The position numbers were made by a program, and so were the translations under genes. From Cryptomeria japonica (lineage: Eukaryota; Streptophyta; Pinopsida; Cupressales; Cupressaceae), in assembly GCF_030272615.1 (NCBI RefSeq), contig NC_081409.1:653946468-654010467 (forward strand): a stretch of DNA of 64,000 nucleotides, read 5' to 3'. Under the pieces are notes generated by a model, which saw only the letters and a program-made list of their open reading frames with translations, was not told where the DNA came from and made no database searches. Shown piece after piece: positions 45,984 to 59,055 of the stretch (positions within the stretch are counted from its first letter, which is position 1; every line of letters begins with the position of its first letter).

Positions 45984-47651
45984 TGTGTGGGGGAAAAAGT
46001 GACACTAAGCAAACATGCCCTAATCTCACTCTCAATCACACACTTGTGGAATACGAAAGAGCCTAGAGGTATCACACAATTGGCTACTTCTTTTTGTGGA
46101 AGAGAGAGCCACGGGCTACCTATTAGGATTTCTATTCCTTTGTTGCAAATGATAGATAAAATGATGCAAGTTCAACTATTAACCCTAAAGTGTAAGTATG
46201 AACTAGTAACAAGATTGCAAGATTGAGATTAAGTGATGAAAAGCTGTAAACACAAGGATAAAAGGAGAATGCAGATGTGTACTTGGGGTTAAAATCTGAG
46301 TGGAAATGTTCGGGACGGGGGCGCGGGCGCCACTGTCCTGATTTTGCACCTGAAACTGTTGTTTTGCAACCTGAAAAGCTGTCAGAAAAATGCTGAAACT
46401 GCTGTCTGACAGAAGGACCAGGGCGCCCAGCGCCCCTGTCCCAGGGACCAGGGCACCTAGTGCCCCTGTCCTGGCAGGACCAGGGCGCCCCACGCCCCTG
46501 TCCTGGTCTTTTGCCCTGAAATTTGGTGTGTTGTTCCATCTTAGTCTGCTTCCGTCAGATCTGCAACTTGTGGCGTCGTCCGAATCCCAAAACCTGCACT
46601 TATATCTGAAAAGGTATGGTGGGCGGCTATATAGGGTTTTGCCTTAGTCAAACCCCTGCTTTGGTGGTTTCCACCTCCACGAATAGCCAAGTTGTATTAT
46701 AAAAGTAGTGTGTGCAGACCTTGTGTGTGTGCAAGATCCTAAAATGCAAGTAAGCAAACTAGAGCAACCTAGAAAGTAAACCCTAATTGCTTGTACATGA
46801 TAATGTAAGTGCTCCAAATCAAGATGTAAAGAGATCTAAAGCATAAAGACAAGTGATATAATGAGGCTTATGCAAAGACATGAAATCATACCCAACCCCA
46901 AGGGAGGGGTACAATCCAATCTTCAGTCGGTGATCCCCTATTGCTCTTCAATGTCTTCAAAGCCCTAAATGGATGAATGAAATTGATGAATGCTTGATGG
47001 ATGGATGTTGAATGTTGTTGAAGTCTTCAAAGATTTGCTCTTTCGTTGCATAGAAGGCCCTTGAAACCCAAAATCTCCTCCTTTCAAATGAAGAAAGAGA
47101 GCTCTTATATATGAAACCCTAGGTCTTAATTTCAACTTTTGGCCGACCTAGAGATTGAATCTCCCGCCAATATCTTGGGGTTAAGCTTTATTTTATGATT
47201 GGATCGCGCTCCTAAAATTTTGGGAAAAATGTCCGAGACCGTGTGCACTCCGGGCACCATGGTCCTCTCCGGGCGCCATGGTCCCGACAACTTTTCACCA
47301 AATTTTCAGGGCCGTCGAATATGATGATTTTAGAGAGAATCCTGAAGTTACAGCTAATTTCGAGATGTTTTGACCCCCGAAATCAAGCCCCCAAGTTCAA
47401 AATAGGACCTAATTAGGGTTTTTGATTAAATGATGTATTAGAGGAATAAAATGAAAGGGGCACACTTTAATGTAAAGGGCCTAACTTTATGATATGGAAG
47501 ATGATGAAATAGGACCTTAGACATAATTACTTTAATTAATTAAGTGCTAAAGGGGAAATGCAATGCAAAATGAAAAATGCGCCAAGGCGGGTGCTAAACT
47601 AGGTGTGAAATTGTACCACCCTAGCAAGTGCATACAATTTACAATGCTACA
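45984..47651 (+). mobile_element. Solo LTR, 1.67 kb, with CTCTA target duplication
   Basis: The segment begins TGTGTGGGGGAAAAAG and ends AATGCTACA, a TGT...ACA terminus, and is flanked by CTCTA at 45979-45983 and 47652-47656. The host sequence (GTACTCTAAAACTA in the related blocks) is restored if it is removed. There are no internal genes, so it is a recombined LTR-retrotransposon remnant. A TATA-like CTTATATATGAAACC at about 47105 suggests plus orientation. The superfamily cannot be told from the LTR alone. Confidence 0.85.
46415..46506. repeat. GC-rich tandem repeat inside the solo LTR
   Basis: Three units of about 32 bases, GACCAGGGCGCCCAGCGCCCCTGTCC, occur with small changes in an otherwise AT-rich neighbourhood. 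Each contains the palindrome GGCGCC or a relic of it. Related GGGCGCGGGCGCC (near 46318) and CCGGGCGCCATGG (near 47267) occur elsewhere in the same LTR. Confidence 0.8.
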
Positions 47652-47959
47652 CTCTAAAACTATGTTAGAAAATCTCACAATAAAATAATATTCAAACGGA
47701 AACAGTTATGTTGAGAAGAACAAGATTATGACAAGAAGCAAGAAGAGGATTACAACGGAAACTCATATTTAACGGCCATATGACTGTCAAAAAGGTGAGC
47801 ATCATGTAGAAGACACACGTACCTCATAAACAAAATGATGAAAAAATGTTGCCCAACAATAGGTGAGGACTGTCTAACATGAGAGTTTGTAGGGTCCCTT
47901 GTGTAAAATAACTTTGTAACCCTTTAAATTCAGTTTTCTTTCGAACTTTCAACATTCCT

Positions 47960-48290
47960 GCTAGTTAAACTCTTCCCGGAGAGGCAGCCTTCATCTGATT
48001 CAAACCTGATCCTAACTGAACTCAATCCTTTCTGAGCAGCTCAACTCAATGCATATCTCCAAATGCCTACAAATGAATAGGGTATATAACTTTTTTTATG
48101 GTTTTTACTTGCACTACTGCATTTGTTCTCTATGGTTTTTTATTTGGCTAACTCTGTTTGGTTAGGGTAATAATCAATCTCTTGTTTCTTGGTGGGTCAC
48201 AGTCCTTAGTCTTTTTTATTTCGCTAGGTTAGGGTATTCAACAATCTTTTGTTTCTTGGCAAGTCATAGTCCCTAGTATTATGTCAAAAA
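47960..48290 (-). repeat. Inverted, diverged fragment of the duplicated unit
   Basis: Its complement matches 28190-28450 and 53330-53590, as shown by AAACCTGATCCTA...GAACTCAAT, GAGCAGCTCAACTC and GTCACAGTCC[C/T]TAGTCTTTT. Its far end, with the CACAGTCCTTAGT/CATAGTCCCTAGT part, is doubled at about 48190 and 48255. It carries no gene. Confidence 0.6.
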
Positions 48291-48495
48291 GAAATAAAAC
48301 CTATACAGTTTCCTCATCAATTCAAAAGACCTTTAGAGTTTATGTCAATAGTTATCAAAAATTTATTGTAATATTTGCGAGTTTAACTTTAACAGAGTTT
48401 ATCTTAAAAAAAATTTAAAAACTTAAAAACCCAACAACCAACTAAACTAGGCTTAGCAACATCTCAAAGGAAAACACCCAGCATGAGGAACATAT

Positions 48496-49270
48496 CTATT
48501 TAAAGATCTTCTTCTGGCTCACTCTGCCTCTTCCATGGCCTCTGCTCGGAGGCCGACTGTGACCCAAACCTCTTCCACCACCTCTCCTGCCCTTTTCTGC
48601 ATGGGGTTCCTCTACTTCTACTTTTAGGAGCAAGACTCCATTCAGCCTAGACAATTCAAGGAGCTCTTCTTCCCTACCCAAATCTTCCGGATTCTCTTCG
48701 AGGAAGCGCCATTTCAAAAATCTAAGTCCCATACCTGTGAATGATCTGTGCTTGTTAAGGTCCTTGCCTTTAAGGTCGAGCAAAAAATGATACTATTTGA
48801 TAAGTTCCTCAAGAACGTTGAACAAAATTCTATCACTTGGCCGATGAGCTTCTAAATCATGATGCGCCTTAATAAGGATCTCTTGCAATTCCAAGAGGAT
48901 TTCATTTGGGAAAAGCCTCTTAGTGAGGGTCCAAACTGCTTGCTTATCTAACTTCAAGTCCAAAAGGGAGGCAACAAATCCAGATGAAAAAACTAGTGTT
49001 GTCATGGGGGTATTCCTCCCTATTTGTATGCCTACTGCCTAGGATGAACTTTACAGCCAAGATGACTATTGGCTCTGGATAAAGCAGAAGTCTCTTCAGT
49101 CTTAAATCTGTGATTTTTCTCAATGAAACTTGTTGGGTGGAAGCCAAAAGGGAGATGGGAGTTTCTGCACCAAAGCATGAAATTGGCCTTGGATAGATGC
49201 TCATTATGAACCCAAACGACTGCTCACCAGACATGGCTACCAGGTTCTTTGTCACCTTGGAGGTTGTCAA
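48496..49270 (-). pseudogene. Unidentified coding relic with Arg/Gly-rich tail
   Basis: Two minus-strand frames overlap through a frameshift near 48950 and, with one stop near 48787, give about 240 residues. A mixed helical region (LLDLKLDKQAVWTLTKRLFP, then EILLELQEILIKAHHDLEAH) is followed by RFLKWRFLEENPEDLG and a C-terminal basic tail GRRGGGRGLGHSRPPSRGHGR. The tail suggests nucleic-acid binding, as in ORF1 or gag proteins, but I do not recognise the family. It lies downstream of the LINE fragment and may be unrelated to it. Confidence 0.35.
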
Positions 49271-49839
49271 GGGTCTGAAACAGTTTAACCTTTTTTTAGT
49301 GCACTTGCAAAGAAAAAGTAGCTAATAACTTGCAGAGAAAGCTTAGCAAAGGCTTGGCGACACTTTCTTTAACATGCATTTATGGGAAATGCCTTGCGTT
49401 AAATTCGTCTACAAAGGTGGCTAAGGATATTTGTCCCTAATCATGTCAAATCTCCCTATTGCTGAGTTGATGTCTATCCTATGGACAACGTATGCCTCGT
49501 ACTAAGAATGACAGCTACCGTAGGCTGGCTTTTTTGGAGGCGAGTGAGACAATTCTATTTTAACAAGAACAAAAATAAATGACATCACCGCTGGCATGTC
49601 CGATCATCTCTTGGAGTTGACAGAAAAGTTTGAATTCAAAAAAGTAGTTGTTCCCCAAACTTTAATGTCATGGATTAAGTTTGAAAATATGAAAAGGAAA
49701 GGCTCTGCTGGACCTTTTTTATTGTTTTGAGAAACCCTACCATGCTCACATCAAACCAGAAGACACCATTGCTGCAGAATTAAAACTTCTAAAGGTTAGC
49801 CTTGCTGATTACCTCCTTGTTTCTACCAGTGAATATAAA

Positions 49840-50775
49840 TTCCTTTTGTTGCAGCTTTTGAGAGAGCATCTGCCTCTGTGTTTGCTTCTTTGAAGATATT
49901 CTTAGCCTCATATTGCTCTAGATTCATCAAGTTTTCAGATATGCTATCTAGAATTGCCCAGGTAGCTGCCAGTTTGGGGTTTTCTACAATTTGATTGCAT
50001 TGATTGCTATCTCTGAATCTCCCTCCACTATGATGTTTCTTAACCTATGATTGATGCAATCCAGTAATCCTAATAGTAAAGCTTTAAATTATGTTATATT
50101 ATTGGTGTCTGGTGGCATTAGCTTGGCCATTTTCCCAATGATTGACCCTGAGTGGTCTCTAATCACCTATCCTATGCATGAGGGGCCTAGGTTACCTTTG
50201 GAGGCTCCATCAAAATTTAATTTTAGCCATCAGTGCTTAGGAGGAGTCCAAATAGCTTCCTTTCTAGTCTTAGATTTTTTCCCAAAGGAAGAAGAAATCT
50301 TGATTCCCTGCCAATTTTTTCTTATACTTTCATCCAAAGAAGAGAAAATTTTGGACAAGTCCGTTGAGAAGGCTAATTTGCAGTTTAATGTCTCAACAAA
50401 TGAATTTTCAATTGAGTTTAGGACTGATTCAAACCTCCTAGCTTTATTATCAAAGAGCCTTTGATTTTTTTCTTTCCAAATTTCCCAGACAAGGCAAGAC
50501 GAGGAAACTTCCATAATCTGACTCAAAGTGCTTTCCTTCAGAGAGAGAGAGGCCAACATTGGAAAAGGGAAATTATGTCATTGGGCAAAGTTGATATCCA
50601 CCCCAATTTTGCACAAAGTCATCGCCAACATTTTGAGGCAAAGGAGCAATTCAAAAGAAGGTGGTCGACTGTCTCTGCATGGGTTTTACACATGATGCAT
50701 CTAGAAGGCCCTTCATAGCCCATTCTTTTAAAACTTTTCTACCGTTAGAATTCTTTTTTGGAAAGCTAGTCATGC
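49840..50775 (-). pseudogene. L1-type LINE 3' fragment (zf-RVT and RNase H)
   Basis: The minus strand from 50775 gives the zinc-binding zf-RVT module (CIMCKTHAETVDHLLLNC, near 50650-50700). Next is a linker with VWEIWKEKNQRLFDNKARR. Then comes the RVT_3-type RNase H: LNFDGASKGN near 50215, IRDHSGSIIGKMAKL, NIIVEGDSEIAINA, and ADALSKAA at about 49860. Stops and shifts are present. The reverse transcriptase and endonuclease are missing, as in the usual 5' truncation. The truncated end meets the start of copy B at about 50790. Confidence 0.75.
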
Positions 50776-52679
50776 AAATATCCCTGCTTTTGAAATTTAA
50801 ATATTGAACTTCCTCTCTTTAGTTTTTCTTTCATAAATCTAATTATATGTTGTTTTTTATAAAATATAAGAGTGGGATTGTATAGTGGATTTATCAAATC
50901 AAAAAATATAGAATATAATATAACTATAAAAAAGATTAAGTAGAATTGAAGAACTACTTTGATATTAATCAAAATAGTCAGATCAACAAAGATCCCTTGA
51001 ACAAATAGACTACATTGACAAGCTAAGTCTATCCACTTTAATTTAAACCCATTGATTAAATTATTATTTTAGAAGAGGTAGGGTAATTTCATTCTCTTCT
51101 ATTTTGCCTATAAATTTTTTGGCATGGTCGCAAAACCTCAAATTAATTTTGCCTTTTAAGACTTATGTTTTTGTTCATAATGATAAACAAGAGATAAGTA
51201 AATGTACTAAAAATAAAGATTAAGTAGCTAATATCAATAGGTTGTGTTTTATGTTAGAAGATATAATCTAAATAAACAATAGACATATTAACTACAATAT
51301 ATCAAAAATTTATGATAAATAAACATAATACTCTTATCTAAAACTATTAAAATTTAAACAAATTAAATTTCTTTAAAAAAAAAATTGATAAAAGAAAATT
51401 AACAGAATGTAACTCGGTTTGTCAAGAAATTGTACTCTAAAACTAGGTTGCAAAAACTCACAATAAAACCATATTTAAAACACAGGCTGCTTAATCCTTT
51501 TAATCCCAAGAAGAACAAGATTATGACGAGGAGGAAGAAGATGATAACAAGAAGATTGCAACGGTAACTTAGTCAATTTGGCTAACTCTGTCACAGTCCC
51601 TAGTCTTCTATAATCCATTGCAGTCTAAGAATATTTTATAACCTGATATTATGATCATAATGGTTAATTCATGTGATTCCGGGAATGGAAAAATTGTGGT
51701 GAAGAAGTTGATCAGCGGGGACAAGATCATGAACAAAAGATGGTGATAAAGAAAAGCATAGTAGTGAAGATAAGCTGAAGGTATCTGAAGCACCGCTTAA
51801 ATCTTTTGGCACTGCCTGTTTGCAAACTGAAGTTATCTGAAGCACCGCCTAAATCTTTGGGCATTGCCTGTTTGCAAACTGAAGTTATCTGAAGGTATTT
51901 GTTTCTGCTCTTTTCATTAAACACCGCCAACTGTCATTAAGCACCGTCTAAATCTTTTGCCACTGCCTGTTTGTTAACTTGCGTGCAGTGCAAGTCTACA
52001 AGCCGCCCTTCTATAACTATAAAACTGGGGCTAATGTAAGAATTTGAATATCATATCGGAAGAGATACATGAGATCTCTGCAGAGCTCTGTATCTGTGAT
52101 TCTCTGATTCGATATTTTCCTGCAGCCCTTTATCTCTTCCAGATCCAACAGGAGAAGTGGATAATTATAAAGACGAGCAAGAAGATGATGTCAAAGAAGA
52201 AGATGATCGTAGTGAATATAATTCCAGCACTAGCTATGTATATTATGAGATCATCTGGAACTATACTCACAATCATCATCTTGTTTTTGAGATCATCTGG
52301 AATTATATTCACTAGCCATGCCAAAAGATTTAGGCGGCGGTGAATGACAGTTGCAGATGGTGTTGCTCCTAAGCATTACCGCTATGATCTTCATCAACAT
52401 CTTTCAGCTTATCTTCATTACCATGCTTTTCTTCATCACAAACTTTCTTCAGGTAGCAAAGTTTTTTTTTTCACAATCAAAGATACAATTTAGATATTGT
52501 CGATATTGTAGCAATAAGTGTTCTAAATTAAGGGAGAGTATTATAATATTGTATTCCTCCCTCATACTAAAAATAGTAAATGTTTGCTTAATATGTTTAT
52601 AGAAGTATTCACTATTATTGTTGAGTTGTTTTTATTGTTGGCATGTAAGCTATATTTTTAGGAGTCTTGTTGCATTGTG

Positions 52680-53305
52680 CCCAGGGACCTACATCTTGTT
52701 CTTGTTCTGCATTTTCTTCTTCTGTATCATCCTTATTTTTTTCATTCTTCATTATAATCATCATCATCTTCTTTATCATGATGTGCCCACTGACCTACAT
52801 CTTGTTCTTCTCTAGCATTTTGGTCTTCTGTATCATCCTTATCTTCTTCTTCGTCAACTTCTTCTTCATCGTCTTGTGCCCACTCACTGACATCTTCTTC
52901 ATCTTCATTGTTTATGTCTTCTATTATGGCCTCACAGGCTACACTATCCACATTCTTAGTTTCATCTAATAAAACTTTTATCATCCTCTTCTTCTTTTTC
53001 TTCATCATCTTCGTTACCACTATGCTCTTCTTCATCATAATCATAAACATCGTTCCCATCATCTGCCATAGAATCTTCTTCTTGCCCATCTTTATAATTA
53101 TCGACTTCTCCATCATCTATTTTTTAGCTTATCTTCATTACAATGCTCTTTTTCATTATCCTTTCTTTGTGTTGCTGCTTCTTGTTCTTCATGATCTTAT
53201 GCCCTATGATCAACTTCTTCATCTCCGTTGTCTCTGCTCTAATCTGTCAAGCAGCAAACACCCACAATTTTTACATTCTCGGAATCATATGAACTACTCA
53301 TTTTG
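52680..53305 (-). pseudogene. Acidic repeat protein relic, copy B
   Basis: This is the counterpart of 27540-28164. One frame stays open from 53116 to 52742 and ends in EDEEDVSEWAQDDEEEVDEE and EEQDVGQWAHHDKEDDDD. A third unit, DDTEEENAEQEQDVGPWAQ, follows in another frame at about 52730-52680, so the 33-residue unit (DVxxWA...DDTE-NA-EQ) occurs about three times. The first part, from MSSSYDSEN near 53305, is in another frame with stops. The alternative-frame N-terminus of the open frame is Lys/Met-rich and is probably not real. Confidence 0.5.
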
Positions 53306-54384
53306 ACCATATCAAGGTATAACATATCAAGCTGCAACGACGCAGAAAAGACTAGGGACTGTGACGTTCCAAGAAACAAGAAATTGATTAGTAAAAAGCC
53401 AGATAGAGATAGCCGAATAAAAAACCGTAAGAAAAATTAAGCAGTGCAGGTAAAAACTATAAAAACGTTATAGTAATTTGGAGGTATGAAATGTAAATTT
53501 TAACAAATCTCATTGGATTGGAGTTGAGCTGCTCAGAAATCTCCATTCACAAAGAATTGAGTTCAGCTAGGATCAGGTTTAATTCTCTTTGGACATTTAA
53601 ATTTTAATCGGATGAAATTAGCAGGTACAGCGGCATTAATAAAAACTAATCCTATTTTGTGATTCTTGCAAACTCGTGGATCTTACTTTAGCTATTCTTA
53701 ATTATCTCTTCCAAATGCTTGTGCAATATTCTTTTTACCACCATTCGTTTTATTGGTTTATTAACTTTAATCCTCTTTGTGCTAATAGGCTTTATTTTCT
53801 AAAACTGATCCACTTCAAAAAGTTTAGACCGTTGCTCTCCTCTCGTAGTTCAAATTTTACGAGCTTTATACGAAGTAGCTTCCATATTTGTGACCCTTGT
53901 TCAAAATGGCCTTCAATCTTTCCTCAGCTATGATTCTTTCTTTTAGCGGCTATACCTGACTTCAAATTGCACACCCATGATCTATTAACAATTTTCTTCT
54001 TTGTAAACATAATCAATTCAAATTATCTTTTTGGGTTCTCTTCATCTACTTTAACTCTTTCCTAATCTTCCTTATTTGATACCAATTGTTCGATAGATGC
54101 AATGATAGACGTTGGATAGATGCAATGATAGACGCTGCATCATTTAAAGAATAATTTTTTTTCAACTAATTATTTACAATTGCTCCATTATTTACAAGTA
54201 TCTTAAAGAACAATGAAACTTCTAGAATTATGGTTGACATGTCAAAAATTACAACCTAATAATAATTGAATAAACATGTTTTCTAATTTTGAAATAAATA
54301 TGTTTTCTAACTTATATATTAGTGGTAGCTCATCTGATGTTGGGAGTGGGGATACTTAGGCTACTGAGTCCCCAACAAATTTTG

Positions 54385-55720
54385 ACATTAATAGTGGAGC
54401 AGATCAAGAAATATATGGGCAGGAAGAAGACCGTCAAAAAGATGATGACTTACAGGATGAAAAAGAAAAACATGATACAAAGATGATGAAGAAGAAACAG
54501 ATACCTGAATAGAAGAAGAGGATAAGCAAGAAAATGATGGCAAAGAAGCTAAACCCAACAACAACAACGTAGACATCACTAAGAGTTCATTTGATGATAT
54601 TATGAGAGAGGATTCTGTCTTTTGACTTCTCAATAAATCAAAACCTAAGCAATGGAGATGAATCAGAAAGAATCAGCAAGGATAAGATCTATGTCATGAA
54701 GAAGATGGAGCAGAATATAATGGTGAAAAAAAGATAGATGAAGATGGAAGAATAAAAGCAAAAAATGAGAAAGAAGATGGGTTTGATAGTAAAGAAGATG
54801 ATGATAAGGAAGGTAAGCAAGAATATGATTATATCACTAATGATTGTTGGAATGTGAAGTCCAAATTGGATTATCATCTAAATGTGATGAATCATCTTGG
54901 ATATTCATCTAGATGTGGTTGAGTCATCATGGATTCTCATCTAGTGTGCTGCTAGATGCTCGCCGTTAGGTGACACAATGGGAGGTGCCCTGTTAGGAGA
55001 TGCAAATTTGTTTGAGACTTACTATAAATAGAAATTTTGACATGTGTTATACATGTAGTTGTGCAAGTCATACTTACTATATTTAGTAAGTTGTCTTCAA
55101 TTAGGACTTTGCAACCCGTTTGTTTTTTGCTGTTCGAAGTCATGTTTTGATGTATAGTTTTAAGATTTTTGTAACTCTATAATTCTTAAGAATCAATATG
55201 AAAGATATTTTGCCCATAGCTTTTTACTGGTATATTTTTACCAGATTTTTCCATGTAAAATCTGTGTGTTATGTACTATTATTCTTCTTTATAATTTTTT
55301 GCACTTGTTAATTTTGTAAAACTGATAATGAATGAAATTCATAAAAAACACAAATGAATACATAAGATGTTATTGCAGAAGGATGGTGAGGCTGGTAAAG
55401 CAAGAAAGTCAGCAGTAGTAGAAAAGGCTGAATCAGAGATAAATTTAAAGAGAGCAAGATGTTCAGGGGAAAAAAAGATCTAGATTATACATTGAACTCA
55501 AAAAGGCTAAGAACATCTGAACACAAGTTTAGAATGGAAAACAATTAACACACCGTCTGAAGATAATGTTGAAGAAAAGGATGACAATGATGATAAAAAT
55601 AAAGATGAAGGAATAAATAAAAAAGAAGCCCTCAAAATAATTGCAGTAATGGATATGTCCTTCAGAGAGATTCTCAACAAAAAAACAGAGACTATCATGA
55701 TCATTATGTGATGTCGATGA
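54385..55720 (+). pseudogene. Acidic/lysine-rich coding relics, copy B
   Basis: These are the counterparts of 29190-30540. Segments: GADQEIYGQEEDRQKDDDLQ (54396-54460), an acidic stretch near 54700-54830 containing KEDGFDSKEDDDKEG, VEKAESEINLKRARCSG at about 55420-55470, and EDNVEEKDDNDDKNKDEGIN at 55560-55620. Different stops and small indels occur in the two copies, so neither is functional. Confidence 0.35.
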
Positions 55721-57152
55721 TTAGGAACGATCTAGGCACACACGAGGACAAGAAAACAAGAGGAAAATGAAGAAAATGATATTTTTTAAGATATATTTAA
55801 GCTTATGGAATGTAATAACTCAAGCAAGCCGCAATGAGAAAATAAAATTATTGTTTGTTAAATTACGTGAATAGCTTTAATTGGAAACTTTATGAGGCTA
55901 TGGTTTGTTACATGCTTAGACACTTGATAGTTATTTTTTTTCCAGTTTACCACATAACCCTTCACCAATTCATGATGAAGTACGTTGTGTCTCAATTATA
56001 GTAAAAATTTCCATGGTATTAGTATTGCCGTTGATGAACTATTGTAATTTATTCCGTAAGCTATAAATAACAAGGACTGCAAGGCAGCGAAGTTCCTGCC
56101 GGCAAAACAGTTTTGGGTTTTGTGTGATTTGTTTTGGTTTTGGGTTTTGTGTAAAGAGTAATAGAATAATATTGGCTTTCTCTCTGAAATTCTGCACCCA
56201 TGGATAGAGGCTAATAACAGGCAACCAAGTCTTTGCCCAGTTAATTGGTGAGCATGTTTCAATCTCATATCCTTACAATATAAATTAGCAATAGTTAAAA
56301 ATGATTTCTAATTTGCTGCAAGAAAAAGTTTTAATCACTAAGTTTTAATCACTAGATAAACACAGAGCCTCCAAAAACTGAGAAGAATATGATTCTATGA
56401 CAGATGATCAGAAAAGGAGATCATATGTATAATTTCGATAGTCTAAAACTATGAGCTTGTGCATGCCTGGGTAATGTTAGCGTATGACAAAACATGAATT
56501 TTCGATGAACTTTGTGCACACTCAGTGTGTCAAAAATGAAGGTCTTTATTGCAATGTACAGAACATGCACAAGCTCATATCACTTCGACAGTAGATTGGC
56601 AACATTATGAAAACTATTAGTAGTAAAGGGTTTAGATCATGTGCTTCATCTCGGCATGGATTAGCTGTAGTTGGGCTGCACTTCGTCGCTGCAAAGCAAA
56701 TACAAAAAACCTCCACTTCTGCTAGCGGTGCTATATTTTGTTGGGCATGAAATAAGGTACTATTTTTTCAGTGGGGAACTATGATTGATGACATTTTCTG
56801 TTTTTTGTCTAAAGCAACAGATATCTATTTTGCAATTTAGAAATACAAAGTAATATTCCTTGTGCTTTTTCATAGTTAAAGTAAAATATAACTAATTTTG
56901 CAATTTAGAAAACTAAATCAATCTTTCTTGTGTTTTTCGATCACGCAATGTTTTTTAGATCAATTGGAGAGGAATCTACAGTGGCCCTCACCCAAACCAG
57001 AAGAAAACATGCTTACAGATACAACCATAAAATCATTTGCACCTCAGATAACTAAGGAAAGACCCATACGACATGACTGAATATCAACATCAGAATAAAG
57101 ATCAAACCCACTAACACAAAGAAGACCACCATAAAAAAGCCAAATAAACAGA

Positions 57153-57641
57153 ATGCCGAAGGGCAGGCCCGACAAAAAAGCACATGAAAAAATTAGACTC
57201 AAGAAGCAGGCTTTCCATTGCCCGGTGGGAACCTTCATCAATCGTTTCTCAAGCCTCCAACTAAAGGTTTTCTGTCTCGGTCCTGTGAAGAGCCTCTTTT
57301 TCTTAGAATTATTAACTAGCATTAAACTCCCCATGGAAGTGACTTCCCGAAGCAATCCAGCACATCCTGATTTGATGGGAAATCATGAAGAAAGCAATCC
57401 TCTTCTTACCGAGCCAAAACCTCATCCATATCTAATGCCTGATGATAATCATTCAAAGAAGCATAACAATTCTTCCAATTTAAATGTGCTGGAGTATCAA
57501 TTTCTATCCAACCATTTTAGATTCTCAGACAACAATCTGATGCCTCTTTCTATCTTGATAGCAAGTACCCATGATTCCTCCAAACAAAATCCTTGTTTGG
57601 CATCTGCTGTTTGGGAAACTATTTCTAAAATAAAACTTTAA
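57153..57641 (+). other. 162-codon open frame kept in both duplicates, copy B
   Basis: It has the same length and position within the unit as 31809-32297. The first 45 codons are identical to copy A, and most differences fall after codon 46. It is unrecognised. Confidence 0.2.
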
Positions 57642-58369
57642 TATTAAGACCATTGCACCCTCTCACTGCTTCCTTGAACTCGCGCGGCAGACACTTTACC
57701 CATAGCATTAAGACCTGGGCTTATTCATTGAGTGTGGTGCATTGATAAAACATTGCCTCACGTCTTTAAGGCTTCCACATAAGCAGCAGACCCCTGTGCT
57801 TTGCATATGCCCCTGCACTGCACATTACAACCGTGGGTCCCTTTGCAAATTGAAGCCTACAGCTGTAAAGTACAGTTTTACCTTAGAATCTTGCATATAT
57901 GTATGGTAAAAAAATTGCAGATACAGTTTGGTCAACCTTGTAAACCATCTTAGAGACGAAGATATTTTAAAACATAAGAAATAAATGCTGCGCAATATAG
58001 CTTTACTTTAGAACCTTGCATATACGTATGTTGAAAAAATTGCAGATACAGTTTGGTCAACCTTATAAACCATCTTAGTGACCAATGGATGAGAACTCAG
58101 TGCAGAACTGAGTAAGAAGCAACAGCATGATACTAGTCATAGTTGGTGAACTTTGGGATGATAATAGAAATGTCATTTTCTTTAGACATGTAAAAGCTTC
58201 AAGCCAATTGTAGACATTTCTGTCATCTAAAAAGAATATTGATTTCTCAATTTATAAAACTAATGGTATTACTTAAAAAATTATCTGATAAAAAGCCCTT
58301 TGAACAAGGAATGATTTCTCAATGAAAAAATTATTCAATTTTGAAGAAATGATTAGACATTCTACCTTC

Positions 58370-59055
58370 TTTAACAGGAAAATAATAAATTTTGTTGTCA
58401 CTTAAAGGATTCTCCTTAGAAATCGAGTTATTTAGAGATAAGAAAAGAGTTAGATTTGAACCAAACTGTAAAACAAGATCACTGGTAACATCATTAGTCT
58501 GAGATAAATATGATACGTACTTCCAATACCAATTATCACTATCATCACACTTGCATGGAAATCTAATAGAAACTGTTGAATTCTCTTGATAGTTTTATTC
58601 TTAAGGCATCCATGCCAAACCTTTATAGTTGTATTGTATAACATCTGAGCTCATGTTAGGATTGTTGCCTGCATGGAAATTTGTATAGGCAAGAAATAAT
58701 CTTTCTTCTGTACAAAAGCAATTTACACCAATAAGGAAAGCATTCTTTGTTTCATTAACAAAAATAGCCCCACTATTCATTTGATCTGCAAAATGCTTTT
58801 TGCAACTTCCCTTGCAGAAACGGTTGCATATAGATAGTAGTGAAGATAAGCTTGGTAGGGCTCTTTAATTGTGCTCTTGTCACATGTAAGTGGGTAGTTC
58901 CGATATTGAATCCCTAAAAAGATCTCACAAAAAAGCACTAAGAAAATCAACCATATATGCTGTAAGAATTGAGAAACTTTTTCTTCCGAAACCAAAGAGT
59001 TTAAATTTTCGAAAGGCCATGCAAAGAAAGCCATGAGTTCTATCTTCTTCCACAT
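58370..59055 (-). pseudogene. Possible LysM receptor-type ectodomain relic, copy B
   Basis: This is the counterpart of 33040-33719. The frame from 59055 again gives the hydrophobic IWLIFLVLFCEIFLG stretch and PYQAYLHYYLYATVS, but it stops after about 92 codons because of a small deletion near 58795. The second segment (58640-58384) keeps the Cys-rich and FGSNLTLF-like parts in a different frame. Confidence 0.3.

Noticed and set aside
46132-46647. Pro/Arg/Ala-rich open frames on both strands
   Set aside because: They come from the GC-rich tandem repeat and low stop density inside the solo LTR; no conserved domain.
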